From NCBI RefSeq assembly GCF_901709675.1, contig NC_051092.1, forward strand, positions 11,835,991-11,899,990: a stretch of DNA of 64,000 bases, in the 5' to 3' direction. This DNA comes from Syngnathus acus. Taxonomy: Eukaryota; Chordata; Actinopteri; Syngnathiformes; Syngnathidae. Below the pieces are notes generated by a model. It was given only the letters and a program-made list of their open reading frames with translations. It had not been told where the DNA came from and did no database searches. The translations under genes and the position numbers were made by a program. Position 1 is the first letter of the stretch, and each line of letters opens with the position of its first letter. Positions 42,991-55,800 of this stretch are shown piece by piece.

Positions 42991-43069
42991 CTCCTACTAC
43001 CACCACCGCTATTACCACTAATAATCATCATCACCACCATCACCGACATCATCATCTTCATCATATTTT
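42991..43069. repeat. Imperfect ACC/ATC trinucleotide-rich tract
   Basis: CTACCACCACCGCTATTACC, then ATCATCATCACCACCATCAC and CATCATCATCTTCATCAT: an irregular trinucleotide repeat between the GA tract and the CpG block. Confidence 0.75.
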
Positions 43070-43299
43070 CTAAAATTACATATGCATTGTTACATACTGT
43101 ATATATTATTATTAACATTAACGCCACTATAAATACCAATAAAATAAATGAATGATGGTGCAGCATTGCATGCAGAATCTCAGACGCCCAATACAATCTT
43201 GTGCAGATAACAACCTTCATAACGATTTCTTGACGGGGAGTTCGCGTGTCATTTCTAAAAAAATAATCACATTGCGATAGCTGCATTTCAGCAGGCTTT

Positions 43300-43660
43300 T
43301 CGTTTGCTCACGCGAGTCACGTGGACCCAAACCCGCGTGTCCCCTTTAATTTCCCTGGCCGTGCATTGCGATCACCTGTCAGATGCAACGCATGCGCACT
43401 TACACGGGAGGCATACCCCCCTTCTCCTCTTCTGGAGGATGTTGCTGATCATCGCTCCCTCCTTCCGCCGCTGCCTCTGTGCCCTACGCCTCTCTACAGC
43501 CACGCACACGGCGAGCGCGTCGAGGAGCAGGATGGCCGTACGGATTCGATCTCACTGAAGGTATCCCCCTGCTTATCGTCCGCAAAACGGGGAGAGACTT
43601 GTCATTTGACATTGTAGCCGCGTAGGGTGAAGGATGCTGCGGGGTGGGAGGAGGATGCGC
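43300..43660. promoter_or_regulatory. CpG-rich block (CpG island), possible sema3e promoter / non-coding first exon
   Basis: By hand count there are about 32 CpG dinucleotides in roughly 350 bp, in a GC-rich setting far above the AT-rich surroundings. An E-box-like CACGTG sits at 43318-43323, and a potential donor GAAG|gtatcc at 43560/43561. It lies 9 kb before the sema3e start codon. No coding exon is supported inside it. The promoter role is inferred. Confidence 0.5.
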
Positions 43661-44213
43661 GAGTCCTTGTTTTTTTTCCCTTTCTTTTAACACCACCCAG
43701 CATGACAGGATTTCCCTCCTCCGCTTCTTTTATTACAGCTAATTTCATGCAATCTCAAATAAAAAGTGTGGCTTCCTGTCAAGGGCATGCGCACAGAATT
43801 GTGGAGGATGAGTCGTTCTCCATCCGTCACGCTTCACTATCTCCCACAGGCGTTTCAACATATCATCGTGAGGTTCTTCTGTGATGTGATTTTCGCTGTG
43901 GATTGGCTGCCTTGATCAAAATAGTTCAAATAGTTCATCTTGACCACCCTGTCTGGTCAATAACACTTTAATCGTGTTGCATTACTCCCCTCCGGTGGTT
44001 GGCATTGGATAGTACAAATAACTAGATTTTTGTGCAGGATTTTTCAATTAGATATGTTTTTTTTTTTTTTTTTTTAAACAGGTCTCTATATGATATCCAG
44101 TTTTTACAACAAACTTCAACAAGTATTCCATTTCACTTCTTGAAGAAACTCATTTGCATTAATTCCTTGTATCATTAGTAACCCAAGTTGGAGTGCTCTT
44201 TCATAGAGAACGA

Positions 44214-44232
44214 GACTGCCCTCTGGCGGTGA
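44214..44232 (-). promoter_or_regulatory. CTCF-like motif
   Basis: The reverse complement contains CACCGCCAGAGGGCAGT, matching the CTCF core except for one base. It lies between the two semaphorin genes, just past the CpG block. Confidence 0.35.
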
Positions 44233-45598
44233 AAATACCACACCTCGAACTGAATTATGGAAAACTTGTGACCGAGTATGACCTATGAAAGAGTATTCGG
44301 GCCGCCCACGGTGCCAAGAGACACGAGCGGAAGAAGTGACTCACATGTCTAGAATAGAGAGAAGTTGCAGGACACCTAATTTCTTTTCGTGAAAATCTTG
44401 CAGGAGCCCGACCATATTTGAGAGGGAGTGCTGGGTAACACCATGCCAGTAATAAAAGCGTCAGTGTCATGAATGATGCTCTAATGGAAAGAAATGAATC
44501 GAGAGGGAAGAAAACTGCATGTGATTTTTGTGGTGCTTGCTTCAACATGCACAAAGCTGTTGTGAATCTGCCAGACAGACCCGCTACATTTGAACATTAT
44601 CTCACACTTGTCACCAAGTTGGTTAAAGCCTCTGTAATTGTGATGGAACAATAGACAAACATCATTTTTAATGTCTCACAATATGTTGTGTTTAAACCGG
44701 TCATGCACTTTGATGACAGAAACTACACTAGGGAATCAATATCACATGTACAGAATGGCATTAATGTATATAAATATCCCTAGTTGAAACTCTCATTCAG
44801 AGTTCTTCAATTCATTAAGAATACTAGACTTGTCTTTATTTCATGTAGAAATATGAAAATATCTGACAAGCCTTCCATGACAATACATGAAAGGCAATTA
44901 TGTGCATAATTACACATACAGTGAGCAGCAGTTAAATTGCGGTTTTGATGCATTTAGCAAGTTGTCAACATAATGACTTTTTTGGAGTGGTTGTCAACCT
45001 AATTACTGCTTGTCCCGTAAAGTGACAACAGTTTTGACACTTTAAGTCAAAACACCATGGAAAGACTTTCTTCATAACAGTACACAGAGATGGAAAATAA
45101 AGTCGACATACTATGACTCATCGTGGTTGCACCCAAAAGAGAAAAATGACAGCTGCTTGTAAGGATTTACTGCTCTATTTGTTCTTTTGTGCACCTTACC
45201 AACCAAAAGGAACCAGGGTGTGTATGAGCAATTTCACAAATACATGTGATGTAATAAATGTTGATTACCACACGGAAATCATTCGTAAATTTCTTCATCA
45301 GAAAAACACCGGTGACGAATCTACGTTCTACTGAAACGTGAAAAATGCAACGTGAAAAGACAGATTGATGGCCAATTAGGCTTTGAGTCAAATGATTTTA
45401 CCAGAGGCCATATGGTAAAAATACAGAAAATGATGTGATACGATTGCACAATAGGTGTGAGCCGGATATGGTTCAACCCCCAAAAATGTGTCCTGGTATA
45501 GCCGACTGTGAATTTTCACACTTAGGTTTTTTCCAGCTGTAACGTGACTGAAATCTTCAGCTTGGCTCATGCTGCTGGAACATATTTGCAATCCAAGG

Positions 45599-45765
45599 CA
45601 GTGTTTTCTAACTTTTATTGCGCCAAGGCACATAGCTGACATTCAAGGAATTTCTCAGCACACAATCTAACAAAAATTCGACAAAAACAAGACACTGGTT
45701 AATTTTACCTTCTGCTATTTGGTGGAAGAGCATTTAATTATCCGTTATTTTAAATCACCAGCATT
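45599..45765 (+). mobile_element. Degenerate hAT-like repeat (CAGTGTTT...CCAAGGCACA type)
   Basis: CAGTGTTTTCTAACTTTTAT, GCGCCAAGGCACAT and CTCAGCACAC follow the pattern of fish elements beginning CAGTGTTTCTCAACC. The right end is not clear. It lies between sema3a and sema3e. Confidence 0.5.
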
Positions 45766-45807
45766 AAAAAAAAAAATCATGACTTGGGAATGATTAATCA
45801 AATATAT

Positions 45808-45974
45808 CCTCACAGTGCTGTGTTGGAGGTTTAAATCTCGGCTCCTTCCTGTGCAGTGTCTCCATTGCGGGACTTTTCTCCGGGTACTATGGCTTCCACA
45901 CACATATTCCTTAAACATGCACGTTAGCTTCATTGAAGACTAAATTGTCCATAGGTGTGAATGCTTGTTTGTCT
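45808..45974 (+). repeat. Fragment of a teleost short dispersed repeat
   Basis: It contains CCTCACAGTGCTG, GGTTTAAATCTCGGC, GACTTTTCTCCGGGTACT, AAACATGCACGTTAG, TGAAGACTAAATTGTCC and ATAGGTGTGAATG in the order seen in a very common fish repeat (general recognition, not a search). Other parts of what looks like the same family occur at 7628-7690, 14308-14360 and 22021-22140. Confidence 0.65.
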
Positions 45975-48933
45975 AGAAGTCAGCTGGGTTAGAATCCAGC
46001 TCACCCGTGGTCCCTATAAGGTTATGTGGCGCATAAAATGTGTGGCTTTTTGAAAGTGCTTCAGTCATGATGTCACGTTGTATGTGAACAATAAATAAAA
46101 AAAATGATTTCAAGTCTACACACTTGACCTGTAAAGTGAATTTTGAGATTTCTTTCAAATGTACTATACAAATTTGAAGATCATTTTAAAAAAAACTTGT
46201 ATGTACAATGAGGTACTACTGAATTGTGACGATCGTCACACCAAACTGTAAACACAATGTCATCCCAAGATGGAGGATTTGCACACACAGGTCACTGATA
46301 ACGCCATTTCAGGCGGTCCCAGTAATTCATTGACATGTTAACAGTGCCAGAAGGAAGACATCTGGAAGAGGCATTTGGCCCGAGTGCTCCCAATGACATT
46401 CTCCTTATTCACCTCGTATTCTCACTGAAGGTCGACAGTGACGAATGCTGCTAACTGGCGTGAGTGATGTGTTGGGTGGAGGTTGAGGTCTTGTTGGTGT
46501 ACACGAGTGGAGATAAGAAAAGCGTGACTTCAGGCAGGGATTAGGTGTTAAGGATTCAAAAAAAGAAAAAAAAATTCCAGAAACAGGACCCAGTGTGCCG
46601 TGATGCACTCAGGAGGGATACACCCAAAGTGTGACTCAACACTTGATTCATGGTTGTGGGCAACTTTTTTTAAGCTGCGACTCTCAACACAACTCGTTTG
46701 TTTTCATTTAGTGGCTTCCTACAGAAAAACAGATGTGTGGATGTTTTTCAAATTAACAAAAGACAAAAGGTTCAGGGGACAAATGGTCCCTATAGAAGGA
46801 CTTCATTGAGAACATGCTTTGGTTGTTGCTTAATCTGAGTCTTACTGACGGAATTGCGAAAAAACACCACATTTACGAGATCCAATTTTGAATACAACCA
46901 AAATACTTCAAAGATGGTTCGAATCAACATCACATGCAGCTTCAAGTGAGATGTCAGAAAAATCTGGTCAGGCATATACTTAAAAAGGCAAATTTACGCA
47001 TGTACTTTATTTCATTGATTAACTTCTCTTTGCATGTGTTTGCCGATTAAAATATTCATTAAAACATTGTAGTAAAAGGTTTAATGAACGTAATTTCGAT
47101 CTCTTTGTGTGTCTTGACGTGAAGAAATTGACAATAAAGCAGACTGACTTTTTTTTTACTTGACTTTGATTGCAACAGTTGGGACTTAAATCATTCGATG
47201 TATTGAAAAAATATGTTTTGAAATAGTGTGTGGCATAAAATGTCACTTGACTGACCTGAGTGTTGCGGCAGGATTTTGTTCAAGCTCTATGCACGTCGAG
47301 AAGGCAAATGTCAGCAAGTCTCTAAAATCATTCACTGTTTGGTTGGAAAATATCTCACATTCCTTTCAAGGTTTTTGTATTCTGACAATCCGCTAATGTT
47401 CGTGTGCTTTGATCTTGTATGAAATGTCGGTCATTTTGGTGTGGGCATCAATCACTCGAGCAGTGAGCGAGGAAAACAGGCCGTACTAAGTACATGCTGC
47501 GGGCAGATGTTTAGTCTGCACTTGTCGGCGTATGATGAACTCAAGAGGAAAATTAAAGGGGGAAAATGAAAACAAAATCTGTAAAAAAACAAAAGTTTAA
47601 AGAGCTTAATGATAATATAAAATCATTCAATTGGAATTTTAAGTAGCCTGGCAAAATTGTTACTTACACTGGTTCTTTGACTTACAAGCGACCCGACTTT
47701 TTTGTAAAAATAAAAATAAAATACTTACAGGCATACAGTTTTACCATCTGCAAAAAGACTAATACTTTTGCAGCTCAATTCGAACCCATTTTTATACTTA
47801 CCATCCAAAGTTGAATTTTTAAAATTGTATTTAAGTGTGTCCAAAATTTGAACAAAATCATAAAAGCTCAGGCAAATATTTAAATATACTTCAACATTTC
47901 TCACTGTCAGATAAGCTTAGTGTAATTGATACCCAAACAAGCTATTTTGTTGATATTGTACTCTACTGCGCCCAGACCCTATCTTATACCCGACTTATAA
48001 ACTCCAAGATTTATTTGACTTCTCCAGCATTTTCTACCCAGAAAGTGTTGGTTGAACAACTTGTAAGCTTGATGCTTATGCTGACTGAATGAACTACTTG
48101 TTTGCTCTGCGGTACATCTACATATACTCTGCATTTCTACCCTCCATGTCAAAAACAACAGGAAATATCTACGGCGGTGCCAAAGGAGGATAAAGAAAGC
48201 TTCTAAGCATACAGCAGTCACGCATGCACACAATCACACCTATAGAATATGAGACCGTTGCCATGATGATGGATGAGGATTCACGGGAGGCCAGATGGTG
48301 ACTTCCATGCACGTATCACCCGAGCGGCTCCGGCTGGATATCCCATTACTGATTCATATAGAAAGCATGTCAGAAAACACAATGCAGTAGTTTTCATTTT
48401 GCCATGGAAATGGTAGCAACGTTTTTAGCTGGTAAATTTAGAATGTATTTACCATTCAACTGCATCCACTGGAGATATAAATGAAGTGTAATGGAGTACT
48501 GCATATGTGATTCCCGTCTAGGGGGCTGTGGGAATTTCTTTTCATTATTTATAAATATAGCTTTGTTCATCTACATTTGCTAGCGTCTTATAATGACAAT
48601 TATATGCTCTTGCTTCTTGCAAGTCTATCTGGTTGTGCAGCACTGCTATACGTAGTAATTCCCTCCACACAATCTGTGAGTTCATAAACAAGTCAAAATT
48701 CATACAGTTCATGGTCACTGTGAATTGGTTCAACCTGTCAAATGTGCCAATTCTCACTCCACAATTTTAACTTCTCCTGACAGGGGAAAAACAGCATGAG
48801 GTCTTTAAGAGAATTTAAGCTGCACATATGCAGTAAGTAGGTTAACCACATGTGTTTTTGACATTGACAGTCCCTTCAAATGCTGAAAAAAAAAAGGTGC
48901 TGCACCATGGAAGTCTGTTTTATTCTTGCGAGA

Positions 48934-48994
48934 GTGTGTGTGTGTGTGTGTGTGTGTGTATACGTATATATATATATTGATATATATATATATA
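48934..48994 (+). repeat. GT microsatellite followed by TA microsatellite
   Basis: About 13 GT units, then TACG and TATATA runs. Intergenic between sema3a and sema3e. Confidence 0.92.
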
Positions 48995-50189
48995 GTAACA
49001 AAGACATGTTTGGAAGCTAAAGAGCAGCACTGCAAAATTCTCAACCGTAACGCTAGCACCAAAGCTAGAGCGAATATATAAAAATTCCAATCTGCGCATA
49101 CATTGTAGATCATAAAAGTAGCTTCATCAGGGTCGCCGTAGAGACAAAGGTGCTATAGACTTCCAAGCTGTTATTTCAAAGCTACTATTACTACATGCTG
49201 CTTTAAAACCCTGGTTGTGTTTCTAGTCATGGACAAAGCTCTCAGCCCATATGATGGCCACCTGTGTCAACGCTTGAAGTATCTAGTAGCTCTCAAGTGC
49301 AGACACCAGAGTCCTGATTCATTTTTTTGTGGCTTTTGGAAGTCGTGTAGGCATAAAACACTCATGTTCTATTTTCAGTCTAGGTTAAAGCGCTTCTTTC
49401 CTCCCTTTTGTGCACGCTAATTGTGTCGCATTGCCTCAAAAGTATTGTAGGTGCATCCATGGGGAGTGTGTATATGCAAGTCTATGTTGGAGGCGTCTGT
49501 GTATTGACACAGCAATAACATGAATGAAAATATTTCTGCTGTGTTCGGACAGCATGTAAGGAACACCCCGAGTATTTGGACGCAGCCTATCCAAACAAAC
49601 ACCAGACGTCAGCACTCAATCAAAGCCCCATTTCACACTCACCAAAGCCCCTAAAATCCCAAAAGGTGAAGGGGCTTCCGACAAGGTCACTCTGGAATTC
49701 ATGAATGTTTAAATGATGATGACGCATTACATACTTGTGCTGTAAATGCATTAGTGTGTGTATATTACTGAGGGTCAATAAGCTCTCCAAAGACTTGGTG
49801 CAGTAAAAAAAAAATATATATATATATATTGAATGATTCTTGTATTTTATTGATTCAAGTACACATATGGAAAAGCAGTGTTTGACCCCTTTGGGTTTTC
49901 AAGCAACAAACTGTTTTGTCGAGGTCCAATTACCCATTTGTATATGGTAACTCAGCATGAAGAAGAAAAAAAAAAAGATGTTCTGTTTTTTTAGTACAGA
50001 TTGTGTTTACGATGATTTTTATCAGATCATTATTCAGCTGGAAATAATACTGATAACCAATGAAATGGCCGATTAATTCAAAGTCTATATGATGAACAAA
50101 TTTTGTTCTAATAAATACATTTACAGTTTTACAATATTTGATTGATATTTGGGTATTTGAATGTACTATCTTAGTCTCATGTTATAATG

Positions 50190-50290
50190 CATAGGTGTTA
50201 AAGTCAAGGCTCGGGAAGTCAGATCCGGTTCGCAACATAATTTTTGTGGGCCCAAAAGCAAATGTGCCAACTTTCATGAACCTTGCTAAA
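50190..50290 (-). mobile_element. Truncated hAT-type MITE end
   Basis: CATAGGTGTTAAAGTCAAGG and the following CCGGTTCGC, then GTGGGCCC, match the reverse complement of the right end of the 61941 element (CACAGGTGTCAAGCTCAAGG). Only this end is recognisable. Confidence 0.55.
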
Positions 50291-52039
50291 ATCTGTATTG
50301 AATCTTTAAATTACTAGGTGTGATGAATATTATAATAATAATTATTACAATTATTATAATATTAAAATAATAATTCTACAGCCGCTGTGGGAGATATGTG
50401 CTACATGGGCGGCATCAAGCACTACACAAATCAAGAGGAGGGGAGGGAAGTGGAAACTGAGCGAGGATTAAGAAGCAATATGTGTGGAACCTGACTGTTG
50501 CCATCTATGGTAGAATGTCGACTGATTAGATCTGGTAGGAAGGAGTAAATGGATACTGCGCCCACTGGCTATGTACATTAGCCTTTTTAAAATGGCTATT
50601 AATCTGGGCCAGGGGCTTAGGCAAAAGGGAAAACAAAATCCCACAGAGCACCTTTCATCAGGTTGTAAGGTTAATGCACACGCTTAACAAAAAAATTCCT
50701 CAGCTCCAGACGGGTGATAGTGTGTCAGTCAGCCACATTCCCCTGACATTGAGCAGTTGTCTCGCTCAGACCAGCAGACGAGAGGCTATAATTGCAACAA
50801 GGCAGCGGTATAACCGAGTTTGTGTATGTTGCGAGCCCACAAAGTCCTTCTGTTCTCTTGGGAACAGGTGCAACGTGGGAGTTAAAGCTACCAGATCCCC
50901 CACATTGGTGTGAGGGGCTAGGCCGCAGCTGCTAGTTAATGCAGTCGATTGCAATTTCATGATCCTGACTGTGTTTCAATTTATACTGCTGTTGTAACTT
51001 AACACTCCAATACACTGTACCGCCAAACTACTAATGAACTCATTGGTATTTCATGACTTGCTTCAACATCGCTTGCCGGAGCCATGACCATAAGTTGGAA
51101 AATGTTTCAGTCTACAACATTATCCAAAAAAAAGAGTTTACGGTGTTTTTCCCCTTTCCAAATCCCTTAGATGCTTATGCTTGACTGATTAGCATGACAT
51201 CATGTTAGTGTCACCACAAAGATATGAAAAGAGATGTCGAGGGAAAACAGATGTCTTAGGCGGGATACTGTGGCTCTCCGGAGTGGATGCCTGAATTCCT
51301 GGCCAATCCCCTGATGTTGGACACAGGTTTATTTTCCTTGCCAACGGTGTGTAGGATGCCATTTTGTTGACATTTTATAGGATAAAGATCATACTTAAAG
51401 GAAGCAGCTCCATGTATTTACAGTGTTGAATGACAGGCTTCTTGCTAAGTACCAATTTGAAGAGAACATTAGTTGTTCATTTAATATTTAGATTAGAATT
51501 TGAAATCAGAGTAAGCCAAATGCACGCTCTACTGATGTAAAATCTCAAAGAATGCCAAGTACGTTTTTTACGAGTACATTTTACGAGTACACGGGTTAAG
51601 CACATTTTCAAAAACCAAATGACTGTGCCAACTGAAAAGATGTGTCCAAAGTGATAGAGTAGCAAAATCTTTTTTTTTTGTCTTCAGATGAACAGATTAA
51701 AAAAAAAAAAAAACACCAAGCACAGGAACCTTGCCATGAGACCAAATGAAATTCCATGGCCAAGCATGCTACTCAATGTCTTTGAGGCACGACAAAGACG
51801 ACAACAAGGCAAAGTGTGCAAAGCTACAATACAGTCAAGGCAGGAGTGTAAAAGGATGTGAAAATATCAGGAGATGGGAGAGGAGAACCTGGTGGAGTTC
51901 CACAAAGCACAAACAGTCACGGTGACGATTGACAAGGAGCTCTTCAAACAGTTGGAAGCCGTTTTGAAAGTCTTTAAACAGCAAAGCAGTCATTATACAA
52001 TGGCACCAGGCCAGATCGGTAGCGGCACTAGCAATCATC

Positions 52040-52732
52040 TTTACTGACTCACTTAAGAGGTGAGGTTTGGGGATCCTCCCTTCCTGTTTGAGCAGATTCA
52101 CAGCTTCACTTTCCTGCCTTGTACAGAGTGAGCGCACGCCAGGCGTGAGGCTCCCTGCTCCTCCCCTCTCCTGCTCAGGCGTTTCTGCAGAGCTCCCATC
52201 CGGAGATTGACAGACTCCAAAGGTACTCAAGTGGAATAGACGCACTCCAACCTTCCTGCTTGCTGGGAAAGACTAATGCGATGCATATTTATTGATCAGC
52301 TGTGTGGGATTCTCCGCTTTTGTTTTTTATTATTTGCTTCCATTGGAATACGAAAGAGCAGATCCGACTCAACATCCAGACACGCAAACAGAAGGACCAA
52401 CATATGGAGAGTAGTGGGCACTGCAGCATGAACGCAACAACTGGACCTCTCTTCTCCCTGGTTACGAAGAGCAAGTGAGAAAATAATAGTCAGCGCTGTC
52501 CACCAAGCTTGTGGGTGGATGCGGCCAGCAGACTGCAGACTGCTTTAACGGAGCAAGGAGACTGTGAGGAAGCAGCGTAAGCTGTGATGATGATCCATAA
52601 ATGGAGCGTTACCTTCGAGGAGACTCATTTTGCTTAGTTCATGCCAAGATTCTTTTTTATTAATTTGATTCAGAAGGAACAGTTTTTCCACTGATGCTTG
52701 GGTTCAGCCTCCCTTGCAGGCTTTCTTTCTAG
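52040..52732 (+). other. Possible sema3e 5' UTR or proximal promoter
   Basis: Mixed-composition sequence with few repeats before the sema3e ATG, including a pyrimidine-rich GC patch (52150-52180) and several upstream ATGs, for example near 52278, 52403 and 52429. If it is transcribed, these would be upstream ORFs. The transcript structure is not determined by the sequence alone. Confidence 0.3.
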
Positions 52733-52871
52733 ATGAATGTGCAGCTTGTTCCTAGGAGGATGGAGGACTGCTTGAGGACCAGCTTTTTGGTACTGATGAT
52801 ATTGTATTTGGTTCCAAGCAGAGTTGACACAGCCAACAGCGTTAACCCCAGAATACGGCTCTCACACAAAG
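52733..52871 (+). CDS. sema3e: sema3e coding exon 1 (signal peptide)
   Basis: Two in-frame ATGs are possible: 52733, which has a poor context (T at -3), and 52760, which has a strong one (A at -3, G at +4). From 52760 the peptide MEDCLRTSFLVLMILYLV is a typical signal peptide. The exon ends in RIRLSHK with donor AAAG|gtaaga. Sequences resembling a splice acceptor (cccttgcag, then ctttctttctag) lie directly before the first ATG, so the 5' UTR may be spliced. Confidence 0.85.
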
Positions 52872-55800
52872 GTAAGAAATGTGCAGTGTGTTGTTGCGTG
52901 TGATTGTGTTTGTCGCCAAAGTGGCAGATATAAGCAAACAAATATAATGCTACTTGTGTATAAAACAGACTTATGCTTTGTTTGAACTCTCAATGTTTGA
53001 CCATTTTGAACAGGAATGAGGAATTCTAAATTTAAATGACATTTTCAGTTGAAGATATTCTATATATTATAATTATGCTCATTACACAAACATACAAACA
53101 TATTTTGACTGATGCAGGTGTGGCATAAGCTTTCAAGTACTGTAAATGTCAGAATTTTACCTTCACCTTACGGCGTTCCATGAACACATAAAAACTTCAT
53201 GAGGGAAGTGGGGCATTGAAAAGGGTGGGAAATTCCTGTAATAATTCTTGGGCTACATCAAAGTCTACAGACAATGCCTGGTAATTTACGAGCAAGCCAA
53301 ATGGGGGAGAAAAAAAAAAAAAAAATCGGATCCTCTCACAAAGTTGAACATTCTGACTTTCCCCATTGCACATGTCCAATTACTCAAGTATGTTGGCCAT
53401 TAAAGTGACTCCGTACTTCACTACTGATCAAAAACGTAGTGACAAAAAATCCTTGGCTACAGTGAATCACTAGCAAATGAAAATGAAACCCTAGGTTGTC
53501 ACCGTGATGTGTTCCTCATAAGATTTCTTCTGCCTACGCCAACACGCAGACATCGTGTAGTGTGCCAGTTTCTATCCCGCAAAAAAGCAGATTCTTTTGT
53601 TTTTGAGATTCCACAATGAGGTACAGCGATGGAGGAGGTACTTAGCAATAGGAAGGTGTGCCTGGATGCTTTATGATATGCCTTATAAACTCTCTGCTTC
53701 ATTTGGTTACGATAATAAGAGTTGATTCTTTGCAGAGTAAACACTGTCATTTTCTCACACATCTTTGATCTCTACAGCAACAGAATGGTAATTCCACATA
53801 AGCCTGTTAGTCATGGTTGGATATAGGTGTGGAATTTCAACGGTCAATAACTTATAAACACATAGCACGGTTGGAACTTTAGTAAAAATTTTGGGGTCAG
53901 CAGTTACATCTGTGAAGTACCTAGTACGATGTTTATTCATCTGTGCGCCATGATTTGTGTCAGCTTTGATGTAAACGCAGGAGTCGCTTTAAAAAAAGTG
54001 AGGAAGTTTATATTCTATTGACACCTTTTATACAAAGTAGCCTTATTGAGGTTAAGTACACATTATTTTCTTATGCCAATAATTTTATTTTCATTTTCCG
54101 ATTTCAAATTGTTCAAGGCACTGAACTGGAGTGAGGAAGTACTCGGACAGGCTGTGAAATATATTTGTAAAATATTTATTGACGTATTATGCATATGGTA
54201 TTTAGTGCAAATTTTGGCAAAAAAAGAACCCAGTTGTGTGGAAAATATAAATACAATGAACACAAATTGAAAATTATTCTGGTGCGAGACATACAGCAGC
54301 TTAAATCAAATTCCCCTAGAAGTCGGAACGTATCAGGCGTTAATACACTAAAAATGTAATTAATTCAAAAGTTACACATTTACATTTTATTAAATACTTC
54401 TAGTTAATAAATACAAACCAAATCATCATCATCGGTTTAAAGTCCGCTTTCCAGGCGCCGATGGGTTGGACTGGATTCTCAATATGGCTTTCTTCCACCG
54501 AGGACGGTCCATGGCCATCTCGTGGTTGAGAGTCCTATACTGAGAAAATTTTTGGAGCAAAACTTTTTACAGCCGGATGCCCTTCCTGACACCAACCCAA
54601 GGGGAAAACTAAAGACAAGAAACAAAACAAAAGAAAAATATCAAGTACAACTGAACATGTTTTCCAATGCCGTGTGGAGAAGAGGCCCATCAAAAAATTA
54701 AATCAATCAGATTTTTTTTTTTTTATCCCAGTTCCTGAACAATATTCAATACCAAGTTTATATTATCAATTCTAACAGACAGAAAGTTACATATACATTG
54801 CATTATATCATTGAGTTTTATTTTACAGCTTTGGTAGTTTCCACTTCAAGCACTTTTCTCACATCAATAATTTCTAGTGCAAAAAGAAGAGTTGATGTTC
54901 ACTTGACAGTTTTTCTTGTGAAAAAAAAAAGTCTGCTTTCCCAGAACAAACAAGCACACCCCTGATGGTGTCCATAGAGTGGTGTGCATCCTCTGAGGGT
55001 GTCGATGATGCTCGCACACAGCGATATCTTGTTGTCAAGTTTGAAAGAATTGGCAGATAGTATCCCTCACATTCCACAAACTAGCTCACTGGATTCACCA
55101 AGAGAGATGGAAGACAGCGGTATCCCATCCTGAACCTTCTCTGTGATTCTCAAGAGAATTAGTCTTCCTTCAAGTCCTCATCAGCTTGAGATCTTTAGCT
55201 TCACCTGGAAAAAAGAAAAAAAGACAATCAGGGTGCTTGCCACCAAGTACGACAGAAACTGGAGTCTTCATCAGCTCAGAATAATTTATGCTACTTTCAA
55301 TCTCTTAGCTACATCATTTTAAGATAAACCGAGACTAACATCCTAAGTAAAAATCACATGGGAGTCAAATTAACGCACCACAAGATGCACATAATAGTTT
55401 ATTTATTTTTATTTATTTAACCTTTATTTACAACCTTTGCTCACAACATATTAGTTGTGGTACGTTAAGTTAACAAAAGGATTTAACGGTGTATAAATGT
55501 GTACCTGTTGAAATGCCCGACATGGCGCCATCTCCGGTGTTCTTGAATGAAGCGAAGTCTGGTTGGGATTTTGAATTGTAGATGAAATGTTCAGTCCCCA
55601 GCTCTCATGGTGACGTATAGCCTACTTATTCTAAATTCAGGTCATTGTCGTAATGTAGACGCAAGTACTGTAGAAGAAAGTGCGTTTGATACGTCTTGCC
55701 AAAAATGAACATCAAAAAGGAAAACAGGCACACACAAGCGACTAATACAAAACTGATGAACAGTGTCAGTTATAGTTTTTAATAAACCACCCAAATAATG

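Larger units (their letters stand above)
46000..52035. other. Intergenic between sema3a and sema3e, no gene seen
   Basis: AT-rich, with the GT/TA microsatellite near 48,950, a short TA run near 49,820 and the hAT scrap at 50,190. If the CpG block is the sema3e promoter, this whole stretch would be its first intron. Confidence 0.5.

Noticed and set aside
43321-43617. 98-codon ORF within the CpG block
   Set aside because: High-GC open frame without recognisable domain; overlapping frames are also open. More consistent with promoter or UTR.
51835-52245. 136-codon minus-strand ORF upstream of sema3e
   Set aside because: No known domain, no splice or Kozak context. It overlaps the likely sema3e 5' region, so it is treated as chance.
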